Assembly (NCBI GenBank): GCA_023229545.1
Contig: JALNZB010000008.1
Coordinates: 25,990 to 89,989, forward strand
Reading direction: 5' to 3'
Length of the DNA stretch: 64,000 nucleotides
Origin: Sulfuritalea sp.
GTDB taxonomy: Bacteria; Pseudomonadota; Gammaproteobacteria; Burkholderiales; Rhodocyclaceae
Numbering within the stretch: position 1 is the stretch's first letter; every line of letters begins with the position of its first letter. This document shows positions 24,634 to 33,225 of the stretch, in pieces. Position numbers and translations under genes: made by a program. The notes below the pieces were generated by a model that ran no database searches, was not told where the DNA came from, and saw only the letters and a list, made by a program, of their open reading frames with translations.

Positions 24634-25982
24634 ATATAGTTGAACAGCGAAAGCTGCGAAATTCTGACGAAGGATTGCTGCGCCGCCTGCAAGTCGGTCT
24701 GCCTCCGCGTCAGATCGGAGATCGCCTTGGCATAGTCCAGATCCTGCAATTGCGAAAGTGTCTGCTGGTATTGCAGGTTCAAGTCCTCGTTCACGCTGGA
24801 CAGGGAATCGATCTCCGCCATGCGCGAGCCGATCTGTGCCCGGACCCGCAGGATGTTGTCGGAGGCCTGATCGAGATTGGTCAGGGCAAAGCCGATATCG
24901 TTGGACAAGGCGGCTGTGGCGGCGCTGGTTCCGGTATTTGCGTTTTCCATCGCCCCGATCAACTTGGCGATCGTGGAAAAAACGCTTTGCGATGAACTCG
25001 GTGCGATGCTGAAGCTGTCGCCGTTCGCGGGAACCCCGGAAACCGACACGTTGGCACCGAAGTCGAAAACCCCCGGCTCGGCTCCCTGATTCTTGAGGAT
25101 GATCGGCTGACCGCTTTGGTAAACCCGCTGTCCGGTGGCCGCAGTGGGCGGCAACACGGGAGCAGCGCCGGTCAGCAATGAATTGCCGTTAGTTGCGCTT
25201 GCCGGGTCGGTGTCAATGACATCGTAATAGGTAACGGGGGGCACAACCGTATTGTCGATGCTGAAGCTAATGCTGAAATTCTTCGTCGGCAATGCGTTCC
25301 ATTTGGCCGGATCGGTAATGCTTCCCGCGTCGATCATTCCGGTTCCGGCATTGGTGCCGACACCGAGAGCTTTCGGATAGTCCGTCACGAAGTAGCCGTT
25401 TCCATTGCGAATCCGCTTGAACACGTCATTGCCTGAATCGCTGACATCAAGAAACCGGGTTGGCGAGACCTGGAGTTTTCGTTGTCCGTCATCTCCCGAA
25501 TAGATGATTTCATTGCCCGCAAGAATGCTATCGACTGAACCGCCAAATGGCTTGGTTGCACCCATGAAGCCGGAAAACAGGTATAGCCCGCTGCCATCGG
25601 TGGCGTTGGCAATCCCGGTCAGTTCCTCAAAGCGCGCACGCAGTTCCGTCGTGATGGCGCGGCGATCGCTGTTCGCCAGGCTGGTATTACCCGCCTGCAC
25701 CGCGAGTTCTCGCACCCGCCCTAGGAGGTCGGTGCTGCTCGACAACTGGGCCTCTTCCAGACCAAGCGCCGAGTTGGCGTTGTTGTGATTCACTTTGAAT
25801 TGCGCGTTGACATCCTGGGACTGCGTCACCTCCAGTGCGCGCGCCGCCGCTACCGGATCGTCGCTGGGCGAGAGCATGCGCCGGCCACTGGCGACCTGCT
25901 GCTGCAAGTGAAGCAGGGACGAGGTCTGCCTGTTGATGGTGCTGACACCTGCATCAAAGATCATTCCGGTACTGACTCGCAT
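24630..25982 (-). CDS. flgL: Flagellar hook-associated protein FlgL (HAP3)
   Basis: 450 residues. The N-terminal flagellin-like helix domain has RVSTGMIFDAGVSTINRQ and LLHLQQQVASGRRMLSPSDDP. The C-terminal helix domain has LTNLDQASDNILRVRAQIGSRM-like sequence and ends LSLFNYI. The central region (about 170-360) is a variable insert, longer than in the roughly 317-residue enteric protein. HAP3 joins the hook to the filament. It lies 32 bases after flgK. Confidence 0.93.
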   Translation of the reverse strand: MRVSTGMIFDAGVSTINRQTSSLLHLQQQVASGRRMLSPSDDPVAAARALEVTQSQDVNAQFKVNHNNANSALGLEEAQLSSSTDLLGRVRELAVQAGNTSLANSDRRAITTELRARFEELTGIANATDGSGLYLFSGFMGATKPFGGSVDSILAGNEIIYSGDDGQRKLQVSPTRFLDVSDSGNDVFKRIRNGNGYFVTDYPKALGVGTNAGTGMIDAGSITDPAKWNALPTKNFSISFSIDNTVVPPVTYYDVIDTDPASATNGNSLLTGAAPVLPPTAATGQRVYQSGQPIILKNQGAEPGVFDFGANVSVSGVPANGDSFSIAPSSSQSVFSTIAKLIGAMENANTGTSAATAALSNDIGFALTNLDQASDNILRVRAQIGSRMAEIDSLSSVNEDLNLQYQQTLSQLQDLDYAKAISDLTRRQTDLQAAQQSFVRISQLSLFNYI

Positions 25983-26014
25983 GGTGCGCCTTCCTTATCT
26001 ACGTCGCCTTGAGC

Positions 26015-27973
26015 TTAGTTGCTCAACGCAAGAATTTCTTCAAAGATTTTTGAGGCCGTCGCCAGAATCTTGGCCGATGCCTGATAGGCCTGCTGATAGC
26101 GAAGCAGATTGGCGGCCTCCTCGTCCAGATTCACGCCCGAAATCTGCTGCAGGGCGTCAGTGGCATGATCGACCAGCGTCTGCTGCGATGCTCCGATGGC
26201 CGCCACCTCATTGGTCTTGCTACCCACCGAACTGACGATCTGCGAGTAGGCCGACTGGTAGGACGCCGTCGGGCCGGAAGCCGAGCCAAGCATCGTTGTC
26301 TTGGTTTGCAGCGCCCCAAGCAACATAGCGTTGCGATTATCGGAAACCCCATTCAAATTCCCGGAAACCGTGAATGCGTCACCGGTCGATGGCGTTCCTG
26401 AAATTTGAAATGTCCAGCCGTTGTAGCTAATGTCGCTACCAGGGGTGTACAGCACGTTGCTCGGCAGAATGTTGCCGCCATTGGTTACGTCAACGACGTC
26501 GAAATGAGTCGAGTCGATGAAGGTGAGAGTAACCTGATTCTGCAGATTGGGATCAAGAACCGCAGGAGCGATCACCGGAGTCACCGTCCCGGCACTTGCG
26601 CTTGCAGTCCCGTTGTTGGTTAATGCCGCCGAGGTTCTCACTGGCGCGGCAGCGGCAATCAGGCGCGTATCCGAAAACGCCATGCGAATATTGCGCGCGC
26701 CGACGCGTGTCGGCTGGATCAGGAAGCTGTCTCCCGCAGCGAACGAAGTCCAGGTGGACGTATCGATGGACATGCCATCAACCACCTGCGGGACCGCGTT
26801 GATCGGCACCGAAAAATTGTCCGCCAGCCGCGTCAGGGTGAAATTAAGGCCGTCGGTACTGAGGCGATAGTCGCTGTCCGTAAGTTGAGAAATGGTCGCC
26901 CCGTCCAGGGACACTGTCGGCGAGCCGGTCACGGCCACTGTGGCACTATTGGCGCTATTGGCTCGTACTGTTGGCGCCGCGTTGGAGAGGTCGAAGAAGT
27001 TCACACCCAGCGTTCCCGTGAGATCCATCCCGAGCTTGTGCTGATCATTGAAGTTCTGCGCCAGGGTCAGCGCAATCCGCCCCAAGGCATTCTGTGCCGC
27101 ATCCAGCGACTGGCTGCGAAACGCCACCAAGCCGCCCAGAGCGCCCCCGGTTACCTGCGACTCCGGCAAGGCCAACGTCGTACCGCCAATGCCTTTTATG
27201 GCCACCACAATTCGTTCGGGGTCGTCGAGCGAAGCCACTGCCTGCAGTTGATACGACTGCGTGCCAACCACCAAGGGCTGACCATTGCCGATGAACACAT
27301 TGAAGCTGCCATCGCCTTGCGTCAGCGTGCTGACCCGAATCAGCTTGTTCAGATCCTTGAGCATCTGCTCGCGCGTATCCAGCAAGTCGTTGGGCACCTG
27401 AGTCTGGCTACCGGCCTGGGCCAAAATGATGCGCTGGTTGATATCCGCAATCTGTGCCGAGTAGGTGTTGATCGCCGTCACCTGCCCCATGATCTGGGAA
27501 TTGGTGCCGTCACGAATCTCCGTCATGCGCTGATCGAGCGACTGAAATCTGGCCACCAGCGATTGGGCGGCCGACAACATCGATTGGCGGCTGGGTATCG
27601 ATGCCGGATTGGCCGCCACTTCCTGGACGCCCTTGAAGAATGCAGCCATTGCCGGTGACAGGCCGGCGCTGGGATCGGCCAGCATGTTGTCAATCTGCTT
27701 GATCTGCGCGTAGTAGCTGTCCATCTCGTTGGCCGAGGCCTCGGCGCTCAGCACCTGACGGCCAAGAAACTCGTCGTAGATCCGCTTGACAGTCTGTACG
27801 TGTGCGCCCTGGCCCTGAAAGCCCGAGCCAGTGAGCATCGGGATGTTGGTGCCTTGAACGATCTCCTGACGGCTGTAGCCGGGGGTCGACGCGTTCGAGA
27901 TATTATGGCTGGCGGTAAGAATGCCCGCCTGCGCGGCATTGAGGCCGCTGACGCCAACACTGAAAATGCTCAT
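26015..27973 (-). CDS. flgK: Flagellar hook-associated protein FlgK (HAP1)
   Basis: 652 residues. The N-terminal rod/hook signature SVGVSGLNAAQAGILTASHN is followed by NASTPGYSRQEIV. A long central region leads to the C-terminal ILRYQQAYQASAKILATASKIFEEILAL typical of HAP1. It forms the hook-filament junction. Transcription should start at its own sigma-54 promoter (28041-28056), separating it from the flgB-J operon, with a palindromic operator candidate in its leader. Confidence 0.95.
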   Translation of the reverse strand: MSIFSVGVSGLNAAQAGILTASHNISNASTPGYSRQEIVQGTNIPMLTGSGFQGQGAHVQTVKRIYDEFLGRQVLSAEASANEMDSYYAQIKQIDNMLADPSAGLSPAMAAFFKGVQEVAANPASIPSRQSMLSAAQSLVARFQSLDQRMTEIRDGTNSQIMGQVTAINTYSAQIADINQRIILAQAGSQTQVPNDLLDTREQMLKDLNKLIRVSTLTQGDGSFNVFIGNGQPLVVGTQSYQLQAVASLDDPERIVVAIKGIGGTTLALPESQVTGGALGGLVAFRSQSLDAAQNALGRIALTLAQNFNDQHKLGMDLTGTLGVNFFDLSNAAPTVRANSANSATVAVTGSPTVSLDGATISQLTDSDYRLSTDGLNFTLTRLADNFSVPINAVPQVVDGMSIDTSTWTSFAAGDSFLIQPTRVGARNIRMAFSDTRLIAAAAPVRTSAALTNNGTASASAGTVTPVIAPAVLDPNLQNQVTLTFIDSTHFDVVDVTNGGNILPSNVLYTPGSDISYNGWTFQISGTPSTGDAFTVSGNLNGVSDNRNAMLLGALQTKTTMLGSASGPTASYQSAYSQIVSSVGSKTNEVAAIGASQQTLVDHATDALQQISGVNLDEEAANLLRYQQAYQASAKILATASKIFEEILALSN

Positions 27974-28000
27974 GATTACTCCGTGAATTAAACCTAATTA

Positions 28001-28015
28001 CGGCAAAACTTGCCG
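28001..28015. promoter_or_regulatory. CGGCAA-N3-TTGCCG palindrome, flgK leader
   Basis: Perfect 6+6 inverted repeat with spacer AAC. It lies between the flgK sigma-54 promoter and the flgK ATG, so it would fall about 15-30 bases downstream of transcription start. A downstream enhancer is the arrangement reported for FlrC at the Vibrio cholerae flaA promoter. Confidence 0.7.
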
Positions 28016-28040
28016 TGAGTTAAGTCTTCACATGGATTAG

Positions 28041-28056
28041 AGCAATGGACGTGCCA
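28041..28056 (-). promoter_or_regulatory. Sigma-54 promoter of flgKL
   Basis: On the minus strand TGGCACG-TCCA-TTGCT, a perfect match to the -24/-12 consensus. It lies in the 96-base gap between the flgJ stop and the flgK start, 68 bases upstream of the ATG. Confidence 0.9.
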
Positions 28057-28069
28057 CCCGGCAGTACGG

Positions 28070-29050
28070 TCAGCCCGCCAGCATCTGCCTCAGTGTCGTT
28101 CCGCCAATGATGCGTTCGAGCTTGGCGGCGTACATCGGGTCGGTGGCATAACCCGCACGTTGCAGACCGCGAGCGAAACTACTGGCATCCTGCGCGCCCA
28201 GTACGCCGGCGTAACGAGGATTGGCTGACAGCAGGCTGGAATAGTCGTCGAACGCCTCGGCATACGAGCCATAGGCACGGAAACGCTCGACTTGTTTCTG
28301 AGCAACGCCAGCGACGTATTCAGTCGTTGTTGCCTCGACCACCGGGCCCTGCCAATTTCGCCCGGCCTTGATACCGAACACATTGAAGCTTGGACTGCCA
28401 TCGGCACGGCGCAGCTCGGCTTTGCCCCAACCCGTCTCCAGCGCCGCCTGCGCCACCATGAAATGCGCAGGAATGCCCGTAGTGCGTTCGGCGGAGACCG
28501 CCGCCGGCAACAGGCGATCAACGAAGGCACGTTGCGTGTCGGTGGCAGTACCCGGTGCAATAGTCGGTGCTGACGGGACGGCGCTCAATGATGCCTCTGG
28601 AACATTCTGCAAGGGAATCAAAGCCGGCGCCGTATCACGCGACAATGGCAGCGACCCGCGCTGGCGCGGCAGCAAAAAGTTCGGCGCGGCAGGATGCAGC
28701 GGCAGCGGTCCATCGAAGAGTTGCGGTTCAGGGTTCTGCCGCAGCAACTGCTTCTCGATCATCGCCGCAAGGCCGGTACCACCGCTCTTGGCTCCCAATA
28801 CCTGAGCCATCTGTTGATCAAGAAGGGATTCATACATTCGGCTCTGATCGCTATCGAACAGGCCCTCGCGTGGAGTAGCGTCACGCATGGACTTCAACAC
28901 CATTTGCAGAAACAGCGCCTCAAACTGCTGCGCGGCTGCTTTCAAGGCCTTCGGATCGCCGTCCTTCAGTTGACGTTTCAGAGCGGTGAGACTACCTACG
29001 TCAAAAACGTTCGGATTGACGGCGGCGGCGGTATTGGCGCTGGTACTCAT
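28070..29050 (-). CDS. flgJ: Flagellar rod assembly protein/peptidoglycan hydrolase FlgJ
   Basis: 326 residues, the two-domain form. The N-terminal rod-capping domain (about 1-100) has AAQQFEALFLQMVLKSMRDA. The C-terminal glucosaminidase-type domain (about 180-320) has the catalytic-region AALETGWGK and SFNVFGIKAG. It cuts peptidoglycan for rod passage. The linker between the domains carries copy 4 of the dispersed repeat, encoding AVPSAPTI. It lies 77 bases after flgI in the minus-strand flg operon. Confidence 0.95.
   Translation of the reverse strand: MSTSANTAAAVNPNVFDVGSLTALKRQLKDGDPKALKAAAQQFEALFLQMVLKSMRDATPREGLFDSDQSRMYESLLDQQMAQVLGAKSGGTGLAAMIEKQLLRQNPEPQLFDGPLPLHPAAPNFLLPRQRGSLPLSRDTAPALIPLQNVPEASLSAVPSAPTIAPGTATDTQRAFVDRLLPAAVSAERTTGIPAHFMVAQAALETGWGKAELRRADGSPSFNVFGIKAGRNWQGPVVEATTTEYVAGVAQKQVERFRAYGSYAEAFDDYSSLLSANPRYAGVLGAQDASSFARGLQRAGYATDPMYAAKLERIIGGTTLRQMLAG
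28557..28583 (+). repeat. Dispersed 27-bp repeat, copy 4 (in flgJ linker)
   Basis: GCAATAGTCGGTG then CTGACGGGACGGCG, one base off consensus. It is antisense to flgJ and encodes AVPSAPTI exactly between the rod-capping and peptidoglycan-hydrolase domains. Confidence 0.8.
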
Positions 29051-29127
29051 GGCAGGCTGAAGAATGTCAGAAGATCGGCGTCACTATTCGCCGGATCAGC
29101 GCGGCTAAATATTCCCGACTCTGATGA

Positions 29128-30240
29128 TCAGATGATCTCAAGCTCGGCGCGCAGCGCGCCCGCCGATTTCATCGCCTGCAGAATCGCCATCAGATCCTGC
29201 GGATTGGCGCCGAGGGCATTCAAGGCCTTGACGATGTCCGCCAGATTGGCGCCAGTCTTGAGATTCATCAACACACCGCCCTCCTGCTTGATGTCGATCT
29301 GGGCATTGCTCACACCCGCCGTCTGGCCCCCGGAAAGCGCGCCCGGCTGGCTCACGGCGTTATCGGTGCTGACGGCCACGGAAAGGTTGCCGTGCGCCAC
29401 GGCACAACTGTCAAGCAGCACAGACTGATTCATCACGACAGACCCGGTGCGGCTGTTGACGATTACCTTGGCGGACATTCTTGCCGGAGTCAGTTCGACA
29501 TTCTCCATACGCCCGATAAAGGACACGCGCTCATCCGGATTGGTCGGGGCGCGCACGCGAATCTGCCGGGCATCGGCGGCGGTGGCCGCACCTGGCATCA
29601 TCTTGTTGATCGCCTCGACCATCAACTGAGTCGTACCAAAGTCGGTGGTATTCAGGTCAAGATAGACAAATTCACCTTGTCCCAGAGGTGTTACCACCTC
29701 ACGCTCAACCGTCGCTCCGCCGGTAATGCGACCCACCGAAAGGTGATTGATGGTGGTTTTTGAACCCGCGCCGGAAGCCCCGGCACCCACCACCACCACA
29801 TTGCCCTGCGCCATGGCATAGGTCTGTCCGTCGGCGCCTTTCAGCGGCGTAAGAATCAGAGTGCCGCCCTTCAAGCTTTTGGCGTTGCCGATGGACGATA
29901 CGGTGATATCGATCTGCTGCCCGGCACGAGCAAAAGGTGGCAAGTTGGAAGTCACCATCACGGCGGCAACGTTCTTCAACTGCAACGATTGTCCGGGAGG
30001 CAGATTGACCCCCATCGCGGACAACATGCTGATGATGCTCTGCACGGTAAATGGCGTTTGCGTGGTCTGGTCGCCGCTGCCATCCAGGCCGACAACAATA
30101 CCGTAACCCACCAACTGGTTGTTTCGCACGCCGGCAATCGAGGCAAGGTCCTTGATCCGTTCGGCACGCGCCGAGTCCATGACCAGCAGCGCCGCGAGAA
30201 TCCACAGAAACGCCAGGAAGCTCTTTTCAATTCGTGTCAT
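29128..30240 (-). CDS. flgI: Flagellar P-ring protein FlgI
   Basis: 370 residues with a cleavable signal peptide (LAFLWILAALLVMDSARA) and the conserved P-ring sequence: ERIKDLASIAGVRNNQLVGYGIVVGL, ISMLSAMGVNLP, and the C-terminal ADIVKALNALGANPQDLMAILQAMK. It forms the bushing ring in peptidoglycan and needs the chaperone FlgA. It lies 10 bases after flgH with a GAGGAG ribosome site. Confidence 0.96.
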   Translation of the reverse strand: MTRIEKSFLAFLWILAALLVMDSARAERIKDLASIAGVRNNQLVGYGIVVGLDGSGDQTTQTPFTVQSIISMLSAMGVNLPPGQSLQLKNVAAVMVTSNLPPFARAGQQIDITVSSIGNAKSLKGGTLILTPLKGADGQTYAMAQGNVVVVGAGASGAGSKTTINHLSVGRITGGATVEREVVTPLGQGEFVYLDLNTTDFGTTQLMVEAINKMMPGAATAADARQIRVRAPTNPDERVSFIGRMENVELTPARMSAKVIVNSRTGSVVMNQSVLLDSCAVAHGNLSVAVSTDNAVSQPGALSGGQTAGVSNAQIDIKQEGGVLMNLKTGANLADIVKALNALGANPQDLMAILQAMKSAGALRAELEII

Positions 30241-30250
30241 CTCAGGCTCC

Positions 30251-31072
30251 TCAGAATGGCATGAAGGTCAGGAAGAAGCGCCCCAGCCAGCCCATGACCT
30301 GCGCCGAGTCAAGAAAGCCGTTCGCCTTGTACTCGATCCGCGCATCGGCGATCTGCGTCGAGGTCACGGTATTGGCGGAGGTGATGGTGTTCGGATTGAC
30401 CACCCCCGAGAAACGAACGAACTCTTCACCCTCCTTCAGGCCGATCTGCTTTTCGCCCGACACCAGCAAATTGCCATTGGGATAGACCTCGATCACGGTC
30501 ACGGTAATCGTGCCCGTGAAATCGTTGGATGACGTGTTCTCGCCCTTGCCGTTGAAATTATTGCTGTCGCTCGCTGACAAAGCCGTTCCCTGGACCCCCT
30601 TGAAGGGCAAGCCGACAATGGTCGGCACAGTTACATCGACTGTCTGACTGCGAGTGGTCTTGTTCTCCGACTTCTTGGATGCCTGAACTTTCTCGGCGAT
30701 GTTGATGGTGATGGTGTCGCCAACAAAACGCGCGCGCCGATCCTCGAAAAGAGGGCGAGCCGACGCGATATTGAAGATGGCTCCGTTACTCGGAGGCGCA
30801 TAGTTGCGCGGTTCCGGACGAATGCTCATCGGCTGATGAATCGCCGTGGTCGGTGGGGTGGTGACGCAACCGGACAGCAGTGCGGCCAGAACTAGCAAAA
30901 AGAACAATTCAACCACGGGGAACACGGGGACCACGGGGGCTACCGGGAGAAGCAAGGACTTGCCGAGAAAATTACTGCTGGCAAATTGGTGAGCACGAAT
31001 ACCATGGCAACTCACTGAATTTCCCCGCGTATCCCCGTGTTCCCCGTGGTCAACTGCTTTTCCTGAATTCAT
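30251..31072 (-). CDS. flgH: Flagellar L-ring lipoprotein FlgH with aberrant N-terminal leader
   Basis: 273 residues; the mature part is normal FlgH, with ASARPLFEDRRARFVGDTI, NIAEKVQASKKSENK, and FSGVVNPNTITSANTV near the C-terminus. It forms the outer-membrane L ring. The lipobox LLSGC puts the acylated Cys at residue 69, so the leader is about 68 residues against the usual 16-25. Residues 8-54 are encoded by an inverted-repeat element (30913-31049), with DHGEHGDTRG on one arm and VAPVVPVFPVV on the other. The ATG at 31072 has correct operon spacing after flgG. An internal GTG or TTG start is possible but none has a good ribosome site. Confidence 0.9.
   Translation of the reverse strand: MNSGKAVDHGEHGDTRGNSVSCHGIRAHQFASSNFLGKSLLLPVAPVVPVFPVVELFFLLVLAALLSGCVTTPPTTAIHQPMSIRPEPRNYAPPSNGAIFNIASARPLFEDRRARFVGDTITINIAEKVQASKKSENKTTRSQTVDVTVPTIVGLPFKGVQGTALSASDSNNFNGKGENTSSNDFTGTITVTVIEVYPNGNLLVSGEKQIGLKEGEEFVRFSGVVNPNTITSANTVTSTQIADARIEYKANGFLDSAQVMGWLGRFFLTFMPF
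30913..31049. repeat. Inverted-repeat element with 9-bp units inside flgH leader
   Basis: Two 27-base arms, 30913-30939 and 31023-31049, are inverted copies. Their outer 18 bases (CCACGGGGAACACGGGGA) match perfectly and the inner 9 match at most positions. Each arm is three units of a 9-bp motif (C/A)CACGGGG(A/G). The 83-base centre is not repetitive. The layout resembles dispersed CACGGGGAACACGGGG-type repeats common between genes in many environmental bacteria (from memory). Here it lies inside the signal-peptide coding region of flgH. Confidence 0.75.
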
Positions 31073-31084
31073 GATGTCACTCTC

Positions 31085-31867
31085 TTAGAGTTGGGTCAGT
31101 CGCGCAAGCATTTGATCGGAGGTGGTAATGGCCTTGGAGTTCATTTCGTAGCCACGTTGCGCCACGATCATGCTCACCAGTTCTTCGGCGACATTTACGT
31201 TGGATGTTTCGACGTAGCCCTGAGTGAGCACACCCGTGCCGTTGCTGCCCGGCGTGTTGGGCGTCGGCGTCCCCGATGAAGCGGTTTCGACGAACAGATT
31301 TTCTCCGGTGCTCTGCAAGCCGCCATTATTGACAAAGCTTGCCAACTGTATGTTGCCCACCTGGGTCGGCGCGGTAGTTCCTGGCTGGGTAATGGAAACG
31401 ATTCCATCGCGCGAAACGGAGATGCTTATCGCATTGGATGGGATGGTAATGGCCGGGCTTAGCGGATAGCCGTTGGCGGTAACAATTTGCCCGTTGGCAT
31501 CTTTCGTAAACGAGCCGTCCCGCGTATAGGCCAGTGTTCCGTCAGGCATCTGTACCTGGAAGAAACCATTGCCCTGAATGGCGAAGTCGAGTGGATTTTC
31601 CGTACGTTGCACCGTGCCCTGAGTGAAGATATGTTCAGTGGCAATCGTTCTCACCCCGGTACCAAGCGTCAGTCCCGAAGGAACCGTCGTCGCCTGGGAA
31701 GATGCAGACCCCGGCTGGCGCAGGGTCTGATACAGCAGATCCTCGAACACCGGACGCGAGCGCTTGAAACCGTTGGTACTGACGTTGGCCAGGTTGTTGG
31801 TGATGACATCCATGGAAGTCTGATGTGCATCCAGACCAGTCTTGGCAATCCAGAGGGAACGGATCAT
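31085..31867 (-). CDS. flgG: Flagellar distal rod protein FlgG
   Basis: 260 residues, the canonical length. It starts MIRSLWIAKTGLDAHQTSMD and has ITNNLANVSTNGFKRSR, NPLDFAIQGNGFF, and the C-terminal SNVNVAEELVSMIVAQRGYEMNSKAI. It builds the distal rod. It sits 12 bases before flgH and 47 bases after the second flgE-like gene on the minus-strand flg operon. Confidence 0.96.
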   Translation of the reverse strand: MIRSLWIAKTGLDAHQTSMDVITNNLANVSTNGFKRSRPVFEDLLYQTLRQPGSASSQATTVPSGLTLGTGVRTIATEHIFTQGTVQRTENPLDFAIQGNGFFQVQMPDGTLAYTRDGSFTKDANGQIVTANGYPLSPAITIPSNAISISVSRDGIVSITQPGTTAPTQVGNIQLASFVNNGGLQSTGENLFVETASSGTPTPNTPGSNGTGVLTQGYVETSNVNVAEELVSMIVAQRGYEMNSKAITTSDQMLARLTQL

Positions 31868-31914
31868 CGGGGCTTACTCCTGGCGAAGCGAAATAGTTGA
31901 ATTGCAATCATGAG

Positions 31915-33195
31915 TTAGCGCACGTTCACCAGGTTCTGCAAAACCTGGTCAAGAATCTTGAAGGTCTGGGCGCTCGCTTGATAGTTGCGCTGCTGCTCGA
32001 TCAAGGCAACCAACTCGGTACTCAGATCAACGTTGGATTGCTCCTTGGCGCCCCCCTTAATGGTGCCCAGACCCAACGGCTTGTCCCCGGTACTCCGCCC
32101 CGGCGTATCCAGGCTCACGACTCCCGAGCCACTTACCGGATCCGCGTTCTCCATCCATTGGTTGTCTCCCAAACTGATCAGTGCGTTGGGATTGACGAAA
32201 CTGGCCAGCACGATCTGCGCTACCTTGCGCGACTGGCCGTTGGTGTAGGACGCATGAATGACGCCATCCGCGCCCACGCTGAATCCACTCGAGTCGTCAA
32301 TGACTCCTTCGCGATAGCCATCCTGGGTCATCGAGTCGACGCTGAACGAGCGGCCATACTGAACGGTCCCGCTGAAATCAAGGGCGACGGACAGGCTCCC
32401 GCCATCAGTCAACGCATAGGTCTGTGCCGCCAGCGGCATGACCGTTGTCATCTGACCACTGGTGTCGAAACTCAGACTGGACGGTCCGGCTTGCGATCCA
32501 CTATCCAGCGTTGTATAGAGATCCCAAAGATTCCCGGGGGACGACTTGGTGAAATACATTCGCAGTTCGTGGGAGGCGCCTGTCGAATCGTAGACGGTGA
32601 CCGCCGTCGTGTTGCTGTACGTCTGCGCATTGGCCGGATCGAAAGGCGCTACCGACGGAAGGCCGGCGCGCGCATCCAGGGTAGCGCTGAGCGATACCGC
32701 GCTGGTGGTGGCGGCCGGCATGACCGGATCAATGGAAATATTCTGGGGCACGGCGCTCGTTGCAATCACGCCTTGCGGATCGACAGTGTATTCAGCAAGG
32801 TAGCCTGTCACGCCCAGCCCCGTGCGATTGACGAGGAAGCGTCGATCCGGCGTTTCGGGGTCATAGGCCAACTGAAACTGGCCATCGCGGGAATAGGTAA
32901 TCGAACCGCCATCGTTCAGGCGAAAGAACCCCGTCCCACTGATTGCCATGTCGAGCGGGTTGCTGCTCTGTATCAGGTTGCCTTGCGTAAACTGCTGGTT
33001 GATGACGGACGTGCTGACTCCGGCAATTCCCGAACTGCTCGATGGCCCGCTAAACGGCAGCGAAGCATACACGTCGGCGAAACGTACTTTTGAGGTCTTA
33101 AAGCCGATGGTTTGTGAATTTGCGATGTTGTTGCCGATAACATCGATCGCCTTCGCCGCGCCATTCAGTCCGCTCAAACACAGTGCAAGACTCAT
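31915..33195 (-). CDS. Second FlgE-like hook protein between flgF and flgG
   Basis: 426 residues with full FlgE architecture. The N-terminal LSGLNGAAKAIDVIGNNIAN is followed by NPLDMAISGTGFF. The central hook D2-like region contains TVYDSTGASHELRMYF and LDFSGTVQYG. The C-terminal region contains ALISLGDNQW and SNVDLSTELVALIEQQRNYQASAQT. It clearly resembles the flgE at 34016-35353 but is diverged along its length. It is inserted where flgF and flgG are normally adjacent. It could be a second hook protein, a hook-length or adapter variant, or a paralogue expressed in another condition. No frame damage is visible. Confidence 0.85.
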   Translation of the reverse strand: MSLALCLSGLNGAAKAIDVIGNNIANSQTIGFKTSKVRFADVYASLPFSGPSSSSGIAGVSTSVINQQFTQGNLIQSSNPLDMAISGTGFFRLNDGGSITYSRDGQFQLAYDPETPDRRFLVNRTGLGVTGYLAEYTVDPQGVIATSAVPQNISIDPVMPAATTSAVSLSATLDARAGLPSVAPFDPANAQTYSNTTAVTVYDSTGASHELRMYFTKSSPGNLWDLYTTLDSGSQAGPSSLSFDTSGQMTTVMPLAAQTYALTDGGSLSVALDFSGTVQYGRSFSVDSMTQDGYREGVIDDSSGFSVGADGVIHASYTNGQSRKVAQIVLASFVNPNALISLGDNQWMENADPVSGSGVVSLDTPGRSTGDKPLGLGTIKGGAKEQSNVDLSTELVALIEQQRNYQASAQTFKILDQVLQNLVNVR

Positions 33196-33225
33196 TTCCC
33201 GGTTCCTTCTTTCATTTGACTGCTG

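Noticed and set aside
29341..29380. Repeat-like TCGGTGCTGACGG in flgI
   Set aside because: Thirteen bases match, but the segment encodes normal FlgI sequence (AVSTDNAVSQP) and lacks the GCAANAG end.
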